Shown here: piece by piece, positions 51,830 to 64,000 of the stretch | Numbering within the stretch: the first letter of the stretch is position 1 | How the letters are laid out: each line of letters opens with the position of its first letter | Source of the DNA: Rostratula benghalensis | Taxonomy: Eukaryota; Chordata; Aves; Charadriiformes; Rostratulidae | Direction of reading: 5' to 3' | NCBI GenBank assembly: GCA_013399305.1 | Contig: VXAI01000028.1 | Location: 5,471,086-5,535,085 of the forward strand | DNA: 64,000 nt | Notes under the pieces: generated by a model | What the model saw: only the letters and a program-made list of their open reading frames with translations | What the model was told of the DNA's origin: nothing | The model's database searches: none | Made by a program: the position numbers and the translations under genes

Positions 51830-51890
51830 CTTCTGTTGAAACCCCAGTAAAAGCATCTGAGGAATATTAATCAGAAAGCTTCAAAGGCAG
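51830..51890 (-). other. Exon-like segment on the minus strand (unproven), 61 nt
   Basis: Read on the minus strand, a pyrimidine-rich tract (aacttcttcctgactttccag) ends in AG before the segment, and a GTAAGTTA donor follows AACAGAAG. All three frames contain stops, so it could only be an exon of an antisense non-coding transcript. There is no independent support. Confidence 0.2.
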
Positions 51891-53583
51891 CTGGAAAGTC
51901 AGGAAGAAGTTCCTAACAGAAGATAAAGTGACTAATTTTGTTTTAATTTGTAGCCTGAGATATTGAACCTTAAAATGCCATTTTGGGCATATTCCCAAAG
52001 CAGAGAATCATTTCTGTAGTGATAGTTTCAGGAAACTAATTGTGGCAAAATCGAGAAGTCCTGAAAATAGACCGTACATTTCTGGCAGAGAAAATCTTGA
52101 TCTCTAGGATAAGTGCTCAATCCATGCTGGCCTCTTCAATTGCGTGCAACTCCTTGGTTGTTCATGAATACCCTTTATCATCAAGGGGATGCAGTCCTTG
52201 GTGCTTCAGTGGGTTCTTCCAGTTGGAATATGCACAACACCTTTTTGGGTCTGACTTCAAATAACAATCTAGCAAGACTGATGAAAGCAAACAATAAATT
52301 TAGTACGTCTGGTTTTTATCCCCCCTGCCCATTAGGAGAAGGGAAAGAAGCGTCATCTCTCTCAGCATGTCTCTGCCCCTATGGAACATGCTTCAATTTC
52401 TCTGCTCAAAATAATATTAGCCTTTGCATTATACTCACAACAACTATGTTTGCTGTTTATTGTGTGTAAGGTATGTATGCATTGTTGATTGACCAGATTG
52501 ACCCAATACCCGCGGTAGGTATTTTATTGTCCCTACCTTTCTCCAGCAAGATCTTCTGATGAAAATAAGACGTATCCAGGTGGTAATCATGGGAGGGATA
52601 GCTTGGTGACTGTCACAGACAAACATTTTAGATCAAGTACTAGACTTTTTTTTTCCTGTAGAGTTATACCTCTATGTCATTGCTATTATAGTCGCTACTG
52701 TTAACTTCAAGTAATTCCTTCCCCCACCTCTTTCAGTATATTAAGTGAATAAAGTGGTTCATGTGACTCGAGCAGCTGTACTAGCAAGGGTTTGGGTTTT
52801 TTTCAAACTATTCTTATTTTTAAATTGAAGAGCTTATTAAAAAAGAAGTACTTCAGTAAGTTAAATTACTTAATGCTGCACATCCTTGGAACCCTAATCA
52901 CTTCCAGATGGAGCAATTCATACTTCTAAGAGAGCACTAATTTTAAAGTGAATCGGGGTTTTGGATATATGCATCTTAGAGTACCCTTGTACATTGCAGA
53001 GCCAAAGCCCTTAAAAAATTAAGCAATCTAGTTTTGAAAATAAGTACTTTATTTTTAAACTTTTTTAAAGTAGTTCCCATTGAAAATAGGTTTTATTTCC
53101 TGCTGCTGTTTATTTGGTACTCATACATATCCTTTTGAAACTGCACTAAACACAGAAGATGGGAGAGTAGGAAATTTAATTCACTGAAATACTTTAACCT
53201 TACCTCTAGAGAGGTAACCTCTGTGTGCAATCTTTGCTAAAAATCTTCCCTTTCTCCCTCCCATGTCTTGATTTTAAATTCCATTTTCCAGCTATCTTTT
53301 TATAGTTAGTTACTTTGTCTAACTAACCCATTTCTTTTTTGTTTGGTGGGCCTGAGGATATGAATGTGTCTCTCACCATTGCAGTATTAGGCCATCCTCT
53401 CTATAAAATCAACGCAGAGTCACAGTGCCATGGTTTGCTCCTTGGTTTGCTTTAATAATGAGTCCTGTTTGGAAAAAATAAAAAAGGGGCATTTTGTCAT
53501 ATTTTGTACTTGTGAGATCTCTGTGTTGTTGTTTAGTTTGAACTCACTCACTTGAATCCTGAAACAAGCCTGGATTCTGTGGG

Positions 53584-53596
53584 TTTTTTTTTTTTT
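53584..53596. repeat. poly-T tract
   Basis: Thirteen consecutive Ts. Confidence 0.85.
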
Positions 53597-53932
53597 CCTA
53601 TCCACAGCCTCAGTAATTTATGTAAAGATTTTATTGTTACATTTAGAGAGATTTTAATTATCTGTAAATTTACATTCCGCATTTTCCTCTCACAAATTGT
53701 CATATAAAAACTAATTCTACATGTCAGTAGGCCAAAATATAGTGGATACATTTCTCAATAAATTTTAGGAAGTATAATTTTATTGTGACTGTAGGCTAAG
53801 AATGTTTCCTACTATGAGAACCATATTAAAAGTTCTAGTTATGATGTATTTTAATGATAATATTTTAGTAAATAATTTCTGAAAGCTACTCTTTATGTCA
53901 TATCTATAACAAACTCCATGTACATTTAGTGG

Positions 53933-53955
53933 TACATATACATATATACATACAT
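53933..53955. repeat. (CATA)n-like simple repeat
   Basis: Imperfect repeat of ACATATACATATATACATACA type, about 23 bp. Confidence 0.75.
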
Positions 53956-56469
53956 TTTCAATTTATTAAATGTAAATTAAGCAAAATGGGAAAAAATGTG
54001 GTAATTCTCTTTTTACAATAATCGGATGATAAGAAGTCTAATATTGTGAAGAGTAAAGGAAGAGAGCAGTTTTGAGATATTGCCATTAAAGAAATACGCA
54101 GCACATCACAAAAGCAAGAAAAGCCATGGTGTTAATGTTTGACAATCTCAGGTTATTGGAAATACTCCTCATTTTTGGAATGTTGCTGAAAGCTGTTTTC
54201 TTTCAAAGGTTTATAGCTAAACAGAAGTATGTGCCATGATATATATTTATCAAACATGTTTATAAAAGCTGACACTGTAAAATGATATAAAGTAAAACCA
54301 TTTATTTTTTTTCTGGAACAGGTCATACTCTTGGGACAGAAGATTTTATAGTTGAGTGTGTTGGTTCAGCATAGAATTTACAGACTTGAAAATTTGCTAC
54401 TGCTCATTTTATGAAAGCTACATTACAAATGAAAGACTATGTGTTCATGTGATATGCAAAGTCTAGGTCTGCATTGCCAACTGGTCAGCTGCCAGTTATC
54501 AATTATGCTGTAGGTATTTGCATGTCAAATATGAATAACATACTACAATTTCTGTGGTTTAATTTATTAAAGTACAGTGCAAAGCAATATACAGTCAGCA
54601 TTTGCGTACTTTAACTGCACAGCAGGCATATGCTTTTGTTCTAAATGTAATCAAAATTATGGTATCTCACATACCACTTAGCGAAATCTGTTGGCAAAGG
54701 CTAGGGTTTTTATTGTGATGACTATATTTTTACATGTCTTAAAACTAAATGATGCTGCTGTAGCTGCTGATTTTGGAGGCAGCGTTCTTTTCCTTGCAGT
54801 GTGGTGCACAGCTGCTTTGGCAAACAGGTGACCTGCCAAGGGGGATGGTGCTCCCACCTTTCAAGTCCGTGCTAATAACACAGGGAAAGAATTAAAAAAA
54901 TCATCACGCTAATACTCTTCTCCACATTTCAAACACCTGTTCCAGGGGTGGCCAGGGATACATTCACAAGCAGTCCCGTGACTCAGATTATAGTGCCGTG
55001 ACAGCAATTTTCTTGTGTTAGAGGAACATCCCACAGGCATGGGTATAGTCACCATATACACCCTTGGAAGATTGTTGTAGCATAGGCTATGTGACTTAGT
55101 ATAGTTTTTAAAAAATTTGCATACATACCTTCCATTTTGGATTCAGTACAAGTAGAGGGAGTAGAAGATTATTGGATGATGCCAGCCCTGTTACTTCATA
55201 AATTAGCTTAAAAAGTTGATGCAAAGTTATCTTTGAAGATTCAAACGCCAATTAAAGCAATGCAACATATAATCAGTCATTACAGCATGCTGTATTTTAA
55301 TGACCTGAAGAGCTTAAATCTTCTTTTTCATCTTTGACACACCTCCACATATTTTATTTCCATCTGAGAGTCAGACATTTAAATGTTTTTCAAAAGTTGG
55401 ATGTCTATTCTTGAGGACCAGAATAATTTCTTTAGTTTAGCTATTCCGTAAGAAAATTTCAGTTTCTGGAGAAATATTTATGCAATAAATATTTATGTAC
55501 TGTTTATTTATACCAATATTTATTTGTAACAGTCATTGTCTGATCTCCTCTGCTGACAAAGAAGGGCTTGTTTCACTTTTCACCTTCATTTAAAATTTGC
55601 TTAATGTTCTATTAGAGAGGGTATAAGCCCTGTCCAGAGAAGTTTTGCCTTGTGGTCCTGACACACAATGAATAAAGAAAAATCTTTTGCAGTCAGGGCA
55701 AATTTTGGTTTCTGAGCCAAAGTCTGTGGGCTTCTCTGGACTCTCTGTAGTGAATTTAAACCCCAAATGTTTTCATAGCTATAACCTTGAGCAGTTGTTT
55801 TGGGATAGATACCAATAAATATAATGGCTCCACTGGGAAGAGACAGAGCATTTTCAGATTTATGAAGGGGGAAAAATCAATAGTCTCCCTGAGGCTGTAT
55901 AAGTCATGAGTAGTACCAGTAGTATTATGCAAAGTTGACAATATCATGAAATATAAACCCTTGGTTTGGAATTTTACCAGAAATTAAAGTGGCATTAAAA
56001 AGAAAAGTAAATGTTTTGGCATATGTATTAGGAAGGTGGTTTGTATTTCTTATCATTTTGCACTGCAAATTCCTTTCAACTGAGCAATAAAAGACAGTTC
56101 AGAAAAGATTTAAGAAGAGTTTGGGTCTCAGTTCACATGTCTTATCTGAATTATGTCTCTCCCTCAATTAAATGGGTCTGTCTCTGAGGAATATGCATTC
56201 TGTAAATGACAGGTCACTAGGACTGTTTTTTAGCAAAACAAATGTCATAGAATTAGGAGTAGGTTTTGAAAAGGTTGTACATCTTACTCACTTATATAAT
56301 AGCATTTAATTGCCAGTATTCATATCTAAAAGTTTTGTGAAGTCATCTGGTTGCTCCCAAGCCTCCCTGGCTGATGGTCTTCCTCTGCATGTGCTGGTTT
56401 GGTTTTCAGTTTGTTGGGGTTTCTTGTCTCAAAAAAAGGAAAAGAAGAAGAAACTTCACTCTAGTTTTA

Positions 56470-56483
56470 AATATATATATATT
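56470..56483. repeat. (AT)n microsatellite
   Basis: Short AT dinucleotide run inside AT-rich sequence. Confidence 0.8.
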
Positions 56484-57294
56484 TAGGGAGAAGGATAGAT
56501 ACTTTTTGAGGCAGAAAGCAAAGCAGTTCTTTACACAAAGCAGATCAACTAAAAGAAGTTCAATACATGAGTAGCATGAATTGCACGAGGACATGAATTG
56601 ATCTGCACGTACTGGAAATTGTACTTCTGTCTTTAATGTATGGCTTCCATAAGGCTGCCCTGTATTTGCGAATGAAACAAAGGGAAAATGATTCTGTACT
56701 GAAAACATTCTGGTTGGGTACTGTCCTTACGAATGCAAGTCCACTTGCAAAACACCTCATCAGTATTTTTAGAATGATAATTTTTTCATTTTCCCCATAT
56801 GCATTGTGATATGGCTAAAGAGTAGGGTTGTGCAGAGGTGTTTCATTACTGGCTGCTTTTATCAGTATGTTGGTAAGGAATTTGGGATGACTCCCTGATG
56901 GTACTCTGTCATGTTGTGAGCATGGTGTGTTGTTTGAAGACCATGCAGATTGTATTGCAGAAATTTTGTATTTATTTTCCCCTCAGTATATTACAAATAC
57001 AGTAAAGATCACAGAATAAAACCATAGGGGATGTTAAATTGAAATGTTACTAGTATTATATTTTTGTTGCCCTCAAAAGAAAAGAAAAAGTGTATTTTTG
57101 CTACTGGGAAACTGAGAAGCTTAAGAGCATGTGAAAGATTGTGTTCACTATCTATAGTGAAAAACACTTCAAGGAGATACTTGTTTTAAGCATGGGTTGG
57201 AAGAGAATCCTGCTTACTCCTTGTTAGTTATGCTAATAGGGGGATAAATAAGACCTGTGTAATCTATACTGGCATCTGTGCAAGACCTCTCTGG

Positions 57295-57660
57295 TGGAAG
57301 CTTTAGGCTGGGTTGCGTAACCGGCAGCCAGCTGGCTCTACCCGCGCAGGTCGATTCATGTGGCCAGCCTCCTCCTTCCCCCAGCAGCCTTTGAGGTGGG
57401 CAAAGATGGCTTGATATTAGCCCTGCTTGCCTCCCTGGTCCCAGACAGCTGTGTTGTGCACGGAGGATACCTGTGTCTCTTCCCATGTGAGCTGTTTGTT
57501 AAAAGAAAGAGGAACCCTTGCTCTGGATACGGTGCTTTTCTCGGCCAGCTGGGCTTCGCAGGGCTGGGTCCTGCCACTGCGAGCGGCAAAGCTCGCCCGT
57601 CCTTCCTGCCCTGGCTTCCCAGAAGGGAAGGGGGAGAGAGTTTTACACTATCCATCTCAG
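57295..57660. other. Local GC- and CpG-richer island
   Basis: This patch stands out from AT-rich surroundings. I counted 13 CpGs by eye between 57301 and 57600, clustered at 57315-57352 and 57542-57600, where the flanks have almost none. Open frames of 90 to 110 codons overlap on both strands, as expected when stop codons are rare in GC-rich sequence. No product is recognisable. It could be a small CpG island with promoter or enhancer activity, an old GC-rich insertion, or an exon of an unknown transcript. Confidence 0.45.
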
Positions 57661-59678
57661 GGTTTGGCTATGTCTATGGGCCAGAAAATTGAATTATACC
57701 AGGCTCAGTTTTATATATAGTACCTACATGTAATTTTATTTTAAAAAGACAAAGTTTCAGCTGCTTGGGACATGCGCACCATTTGGATATGCACAAGTGG
57801 AAATAAATTTAAACATGCAGCTCCAAAGTAAACAGATGACTGTGAATATACACAGGGAACAGATCAGTTGAGCTTTACATAGTCATTTTTCAAGTTAAAC
57901 ATGCTTTAATGTAAGCCATAAATTTCATCATATGAATATTTTTATGAGCTGCATTTCATCCATTTATTACTCTGGAGTTCCAGATAGTGACAACGGGTAA
58001 GTACAGTGCCAGTTCGCCTGTGTGTCGAGACACTGGGAGCCTTCTGTCTCCTACACACATTGTTTAAGCAAGGGTAACAAATTACTGGTATGATTTCAGA
58101 CCCATTTCAGTGAGATTTTTATTTGACAGTGCAGCTGTCAAGAGTTCTTGCGTAAGTCCAGGCTGTGGTTTTCTGACTTTAGGTTCAAGGTGGAGGTTCT
58201 AGTTTTGAGGGCTCAAATGTGGCAGTTAAATGACAGGTTCTTAACAGTATTTTCACATATTTCTGGGCAGATTTTACTTTTACTTAGGATCTTGACTCTC
58301 AGGTTGCCAATTAAAATCACAATTTCTAAATCTGTAAGACTACGGTGCACATGAAGTAATGAAGTACAGTGAAAGTAATATATAGTAGAATAATTTGCAA
58401 TAGATTTTTAGATTATTGTGCATATGCCATATTATATGCACCTGTGTTATTAAAAAAAGAATATCTGATTGACTAAGAACCCTTTGAGAAACAGGGTTAC
58501 GAAAGGGAGCTCTGCCATATTCTGCCTTGGGCAAAAAAAATAATCTCTATTCCCTAAAAATATTCAGGTCAGGACATGGAGTCTACTGGGGAGACTGAGG
58601 CCTGGTTAATACCTAGAGTTGTGGTATCTATCTTTGGGTGCTTAATGGAGGAATCTGAGTTCATGTATGTGCAGATGTGAGTGAAGGAAGGATGTGACTT
58701 CCCCCACCTTCCTCCCAAAGAAGGACAGCTAAATTGATAATTTGGGCATATTCATTAAGTGTCTGATGGTAGGGTGGGATAAACATCACCCATAAACAAG
58801 GGCAAAAGACACTTTGTTATTGGAAAAGTCTTTTTTGAGGATGGCAGTATGTGTTAATGTGTTGGACATTATGGTGTAACCATTTTTGTAGAATAAAATG
58901 TCTTTTCTTATAAAGAACCCACCTTGGAAAGACATCTTATGTTCAACAAAGCCCCAGTAAAGTGGAAAAAGCCGATTTACAAGTAACTTACTATCCACTA
59001 TATTGACGTTTTATACATACAACTAAACATACTGTTTATTTAGAAGGTAGTTTATTATTTTTTCTACATATAGCTGAGAAGTAATGATGTCTTTTGAAAG
59101 TTTTACTGCAGACAAGTACATCAGGGAACAGTCCTAGAGCCCGTGTACCTCCCTAAATTCGCTTTTCCTATTTCAGTGTTACTGGTATTTTCATCAGTAA
59201 CTTAAAATTGATCAAGGAAGGCAAGTCCTTGCAGCCATGAAATAAAGTTCTGGAAGCATTCATGGCTTTAGTGAATGCTGTACCATAGCAACCCTATCTG
59301 TGGCATATACCAAAGCATTGCAATTTGAATTTTGGTAGGTGAAAGAACTAGCTATAGTAATAGCAGACCGTAATCTGCAAATGGCATAGAGCTTTGAACG
59401 TGGAGTGACTGTATTTGCTAGGCATAGCACCGTGCATGATAGCTGGATAGTAGCTTTCTAATTCTTTTCTTTTCTTTTTCAAGAGTAATGACACCTCTCA
59501 CCTGTGTATTGATGACAAAATTGCCATGTTTCTAGAAAGGGATTGCACTGTATCATGTAATCTTTTTCTCTGTCTTCACTCTGAAAGAGATTATATTTGC
59601 TTTAAAACATCATGGTAACAAGAAGCTGATTCTGTAATTGGAGAATAACATCTTCCCTCTGCCCCAAATATCCAAACC

Positions 59679-59697
59679 TTTTTTTTTTTTTTTTTTT
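59679..59697. repeat. poly-T tract
   Basis: Nineteen consecutive Ts; no retrocopy is recognisable on the minus strand beside it. Confidence 0.9.
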
Positions 59698-61989
59698 ATC
59701 GTTACTCATTTTTTTCTGCAGGGAAATCCACTGTTCCCTTTAGTCATTGCAGCTTCTTATATCTTTTACTAGTACTACACTTAAAGATTTTGTCATACCA
59801 ATTCAAATAAAAATTATATGCTGAATTGGAAATGCTTTATGGTCCTTACAGTGGATAAAATATGTTAATTTGTGTAAATGCTCTTCTGAGTGCAGATGCT
59901 TGCACTGAAAGCATGCTTATCTTAAAAGCTGCATGTCTTTCATTCTGGCCTTCTTTTATATGTACAGTTTATTTTTTTAAATGCGTGTCTTAATATTTGA
60001 GAAGAGTTTTAAAAGGAGACATTTGATGCTAAGTGGAAAAAATATCTCCTAGCTTTTTCATAAATATTCATGGTTTCATAGAAAATCTTTTAACTGAATT
60101 GCTATTTTCTTTTGAGGTTTTGTGTGTTCTTCCCCTTCCCCCCCCACCTTTTTTTCCCCCTTTATGCTTCATTTCATTGCTATAGATTAGCAAATTAAGA
60201 ATGCTAAATTGGCTGAGCTATTATATGCTTGACATCAAGTCTGGTATGTGAAGTGTTAGTCTGCTCACTTTTGTTACAGAAGTTTTATGTGTCTTAATAA
60301 CTTGTGATAACACACAAACAAGTGAATTAAGCAGAGTTAATACAATGGACTGTGCTTTCAAGGTTTAAGGTATAAGTGAAAGTATTTATTTATGTCATAT
60401 TTATTTAGCTTATAAAGAGAAATATATACAACTTGTATTTGAGGTCAACAACCACAATGTTGCGTTATTTGTTAGTTATATTATGAAGGAAAATTTCAAA
60501 TTTTTTTTTAACACTTCTGTTGGAGTGTTTCTCATTGAAAATTATATACTTCAGAACTCAGCTGTTAAATTTATATTCTGAATTGAATGGTCATATAATT
60601 TAAGCTAGATGACAGCTTGGGTCCCAGGCACAGATACAAAGATAGGTAATTTTGACTCAGGGGAAGTTTTGTTTTCTCAGATTCGATAATTTTACTCATT
60701 GAAGAGATGTCATCTCTCTCTTCCTATTTTTAGTAGAACCTCTTTTACTAGAAAGAAATTGATATAATTGATGTCAGCTAAAGCAGAAATAAATGTCTGG
60801 TGCCAACAGCTGGACAATGCCATTGCAAATACTGACCTGTTAGAAAAACATAATGGAAAATATTCAGCAAAATGCACTGGCACATTTTCCTTACAACAAA
60901 ATGCAGGCATATGTAATGTTATAATCATTAAATATTCATTTTTCAGGTTTTCAAGGCTACACCTGCGGTAAATTGGTACACTATATAATACATAAAAGAT
61001 GAACTATGTAGTGTGATAAGAGTAATGAATTTCACATATCTTGCTATGAAACCCACAGAGCCTGGTACCATCTGATCATAAATAAATGCCCAGTCAACAG
61101 TAATGTCAGTCCCTGTAAGGAGAACACTGGGGTAAATAAATCAAATGTTGTTTAGGACATTTTTCTCAGTAGGAAAGAAATACACAAGTGCTTTCCGGAT
61201 GTTATTCACTGCTGATTATTCACTGCACACTTTTATTCCATCTCATTCAGTGAATTTCAATGTGTTAGCCATTTAAAATTCAGTCAAATGCTGGGGAGAG
61301 AGGGTAAAAATGGCAAAGGACGAGGATATTCAAATCTCACTGGAGAAGTGAGTATATGAAGCTGAAAGCTGGCAGCACACTATAATAGCAAAGAACTGTA
61401 GTCCTTTTTCCCTGGTCAATATCTGAGTCAAAAAGACAGCTTTGCATATATTACAGAGAGATCTTTTAATAATGTATTTCCCTTTTAGAGATTTACCCTT
61501 CCTCCCCTGCCTTTTTTAGCATTTTTTACCATATGCAGTTTGCATTCATAGTACATATTCCTGTTTGAGTAACATATATGTGTGCTGTCATTTTTACAGC
61601 TTACACCCGTCAGTGGCTTTCTTTGAGGAAGAGGCTTTTAAAGTCCCAAACTCACCTGTTACTGCTCACCAGAGAATGCTCTAGACAGGAAAATTCTGAC
61701 ACAGAAAGCTGTGTTTTAGTTTTTTGCCGTACTTTAAGTTTCTGACACCATTTCTAGGAAAGCTAATTATAGCAGAAACAGAGGTTTCAAATTCAGATAG
61801 TTTCTTATCCTTCCAGTTCCTTATTGTAAGTATGGCCTTGGGAATTGAAAATCCAGTGACTTGGCCCTGGTCACATCTAGGACTGCAGCAGAGTGGGAGG
61901 TCTTGAAGAACAGAGCATAGGGAAAGGTAAATATGCAAATATAGTGTGGGTGTAGTGTTAGAAAAAAAAATGTTAGTATGTTATATACA

Positions 61990-62003
61990 AATATATATAT
62001 ATT
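61990..62003. repeat. (AT)n microsatellite
   Basis: Short AT dinucleotide run. Confidence 0.8.
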
Positions 62004-63380
62004 TATCTGAAATAAAAATTGATACAAGTCATCTTTAGAAGGAAATAATTCTTAAGAAGTATTAAGCACAAGCTTTACGTCCTCTGGGCTCACGCAGTCT
62101 GTATCCCCTGGCATAGTAGACTTCAATGATGAAGTCAGGAATGAATCTGAGGTTCAGATTTCTTCCCCTATTGCAGATGAGCCACAGTGGAACACAGGGC
62201 TGTTGCAGTCAAGTCTGAAGCTTGGCCATACATGTGTGTATTTTCTTACTGATTTAGTTCATCAGGATTCTTGTTTAATGCTGCGACCTTTAAAATTTCT
62301 GCCCATTCCCTTTTTTCTTAGCATGGTTGATGCTAGCAGGGAGCTGAAGAGATGGAGAGCTTCTGAGATGAGTTACATATGTAAAGAGTCACACCAGTGA
62401 AGGCCCTGTCATCAACAACTCCTCTCTTTCAACAAACAGACTAATTTATATAATAAATGTATATAAAGAAATTGCCTCTTTCTACGTTCAAGTTCTTTTG
62501 GGTAAGAAGACTCCACCAATATTTATGTGAAAGACTTAGATAAAATTGCTCTGACTGTTCGTGTCTACTGCAGGGAGGTGGTGTTGAAATAGTTTTGGAA
62601 ATTCTACAGATTATTTGTTCTCCCAGCTGTTTAGGTGCTAGTTTCTGACTTGCTGAAATGCATGGCTGTACCACACAGAGGGGAGGCTCCTCTTTCTAAT
62701 TATTTAGTTTGTCTGCAGTATGCATCCATGAAACAAAGATAAACGAAGATTATGTGACCCAGCTCACTGTGTAAGCCTGATCTATGATTTTTTATAATGT
62801 TGACAACCGCAAGCCTCTGGAAGCCACCAGTGTGAATTATAATACGAATTTAACCTCCATTTCCTTTCTGTTGTTGCCTTTTTGTTGGACGCATATGTTA
62901 CATTACCTTCACACGAGTTTAGAGCAGGAAAGAGGTATTTCCCCAAAGTCAGCAGATCTTTGCCATGTGGTAGATGTAGGTTATGACCTCCCGTACCCTG
63001 TTGTAATCAGTACACATGCTGCTGCTCTAGCACAATGTTTGCTGGATGCCAGAGTAAAATAATATTGATATCAACTTCCAGTGCAATGCTTGAATACTGC
63101 AGTGATGCTTCAGTTGATGACACAGTTAATCTCTGTCTTTCAACTATAATGATAGTATAGGTTAATGTAATATTAGATAGATGAGTAAAATGAATAGTTG
63201 TACTTTAAATAAAAGTTAACAGCTAAATGGGGATAAACATAAGCTGGGCATAGCCAAAGTGATAGGAGAGCTGAAATTACTTGAGTAGCAATATTTTGGA
63301 TGTATATAAAAAGAATTGTAGCAGATATGTGGCAGCTCAAGAATAGGAGGGTTCTTTCATCTTAATTAAAGATAAGAGTC

Positions 63381-63497
63381 ATTGAGATGTGGTGTTGGGG
63401 GACATGGTATAGGGGAGAACTTCGTAAAGTAGGGCTGATGGTTGGACTTGATGATCCCAAGGGGCTTTTCCAACATGAATGATTCTATGATTCTATA
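63381..63497 (+). mobile_element. CR1 LINE 3'-end fragment with terminal octamer repeat
   Basis: ATTGAGATGTGGTGTTGGGG, then GACATGGTATAGGGG, GTTGGACTTGATGATCCCAA, GGGGCTTTTCCAACATGAAT and GATTCTATGATTCTAT follow the CR1 3' end. The two GATTCTAT units are the diagnostic terminal octamer repeats. It is the best-preserved CR1 fragment in the window and the main sign of an avian genome. It is 5'-truncated to about 117 bp and has no reverse-transcriptase coding part. Confidence 0.95.
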
Positions 63498-64000
63498 CTT
63501 AGGACCTGAATGAGAAACTTAAAAATTAAGTGTTAAAGAGAGAGCTGTTAAAAATTCTGCAACAAGTAAAAACTGTTGAAGAGACTGCTGGGAAAGAAGG
63601 AAGTACTGAAAAACAAGACATTAGGAACTTCAGATGATAGTGGAGCAGTGCCAATGTCACTGATAGTTGGAACCAGAAGGGATTCAACAAGAAAGACAAA
63701 GAATTGAATATTTTCCTGCTCATATATTTGAGTTACTGGTCGCCTATCCAGGGTATGGTTCTTGGAAAAATGTAAAGTGGCAAGGAGATGAAGGGGAAAG
63801 GATTTTAAAATGGCCAGAGAAAAAAAAATAGTACTAGTTCATTCTGCTTTAGTATGGTACATGTAGAAGTAATAAATGAAAAGGAAATCGTGATGTAAAA
63901 TGAAAGAGTAAGACAGACATAAGTTAACACATTTAAAGGACTTGATCCAGTTGGTTTAATGTGTTTAAGAGCTTAGTGTATATCCTGATGCATCACAGAT
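63498..64000 (+). other. Right end of window: nothing recognised
   Basis: A-rich non-coding sequence after the CR1 tail. A 65-codon minus-strand frame (63526-63723) is featureless. Presumed MACROD2 intron. Confidence 0.55.

Larger units (their letters stand above)
46707..57294 (+). other. MACROD2 downstream intron, segment 4: no gene seen
   Basis: Non-coding sequence with T tracts (47798-47815, 49959-49972, 53584-53596), AT/CA-rich simple repeats (53933-53955, 56470-56483), one plus-strand exon-like segment (49980-50078) and one minus-strand exon-like segment (51830-51890). No recognisable gene product or RNA gene. Confidence 0.6.
57661..63380 (+). other. MACROD2 downstream intron, segment 5: no gene seen
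   Basis: AT-rich non-coding sequence with a T19 tract (59679-59697), a C-rich patch (about 60132-60160) and an AT repeat (61990-62003). Open frames are short and featureless. Confidence 0.6.

Noticed and set aside
57010..57035. ATCACAGAATAAAACCATAG as a reverse CR1 end
   Set aside because: Only the first few bases resemble the reverse CR1 tail and the following sequence does not continue the match.
57360..57692. 110-codon plus frame and 97-99-codon overlapping frames
   Set aside because: Several frames are open on both strands at once because the patch is GC-rich and stop-poor. None has a recognisable domain.
57988..58006. GTAAGTACAG donor-like site at about 57998
   Set aside because: The nearest acceptor-like AG leaves only about 13 nt and there is no open, protein-like segment.
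1..64000. A nested FLRT3 gene, as found within MACROD2 in mammals
   Set aside because: Its coding part is a single long exon of roughly 650 codons in known vertebrates; the longest open frame here is 171 codons.
1..64000. Endogenous retrovirus, intact LINE, DNA transposon, CRISPR array, tRNA or rRNA genes
   Set aside because: No long terminal repeats, reverse-transcriptase or transposase frames, regularly spaced repeats, or tRNA box A/B cloverleaf patterns were recognised on either strand.

Overview
The window looks like AT-rich, gene-poor vertebrate DNA, most likely from a bird. Several short fragments match the 3' end of the CR1 LINE, the dominant interspersed repeat of bird genomes. The clearest is at about 63381-63497 and ends in the ATTCTATG-type tail; others lie at about 21691-21808, 5325-5395 and 12241-12280. 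Interspersed repeats are otherwise sparse, there is no Alu-like or B1-like SINE, and no bacterial-style dense coding. A crocodilian or turtle cannot be excluded, because CR1 occurs there too.

Only one stretch can be called coding with confidence: an exon at 26623-26739 on the plus strand. It encodes part of a macro domain ([11 protein letters not shown] ... [12 protein letters not shown]) that matches MACROD2 much better than its paralogue MACROD1. The exon is 117 nt, has canonical AG and GTAAGT splice sites, has split codons at both ends (phase 1 in, phase 1 out), and carries the catalytic Asp and His of the ADP-ribosyl-hydrolase loop. No other MACROD2 exon was recognised. About 26.6 kb upstream and 37.3 kb downstream are therefore read as parts of two large introns, which fits the very large introns known for this gene in vertebrates.

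Layout. 1-26622 is upstream intron, with three CR1 fragments, microsatellites, two long perfect palindromes (5012-5029 and 5695-5714), a minus-strand G-quadruplex candidate (13350-13374) and two plausible but unproven exon-like segments (10194-10254 and 14916-14971). 26623-26739 is the macro-domain exon. 26740-64000 is downstream intron, with a 14-bp perfect inverted repeat 0.7 kb past the exon (27407-27465), two more G-quadruplex candidates (32422-32451 minus, 46683-46706 plus), exon-like segments on the plus strand (33220-33286, 49980-50078) and the minus strand (51830-51890), a GC- and CpG-richer island at about 57295-57660, and a well-preserved CR1 tail near the right end.

All other open reading frames (up to 171 codons) look like chance ORFs in AT-rich sequence: no recognisable domain, frequent overlap with equally long ORFs on the other strand, and low-complexity Phe/Leu/Ser composition. 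No tRNA, rRNA, CRISPR array, intact transposon or endogenous retrovirus was recognised. I found no previously undescribed multi-gene system. The most useful follow-ups are the possible truncating exons in the MACROD2 introns, the CpG-rich island, and the hairpin next to the catalytic exon.
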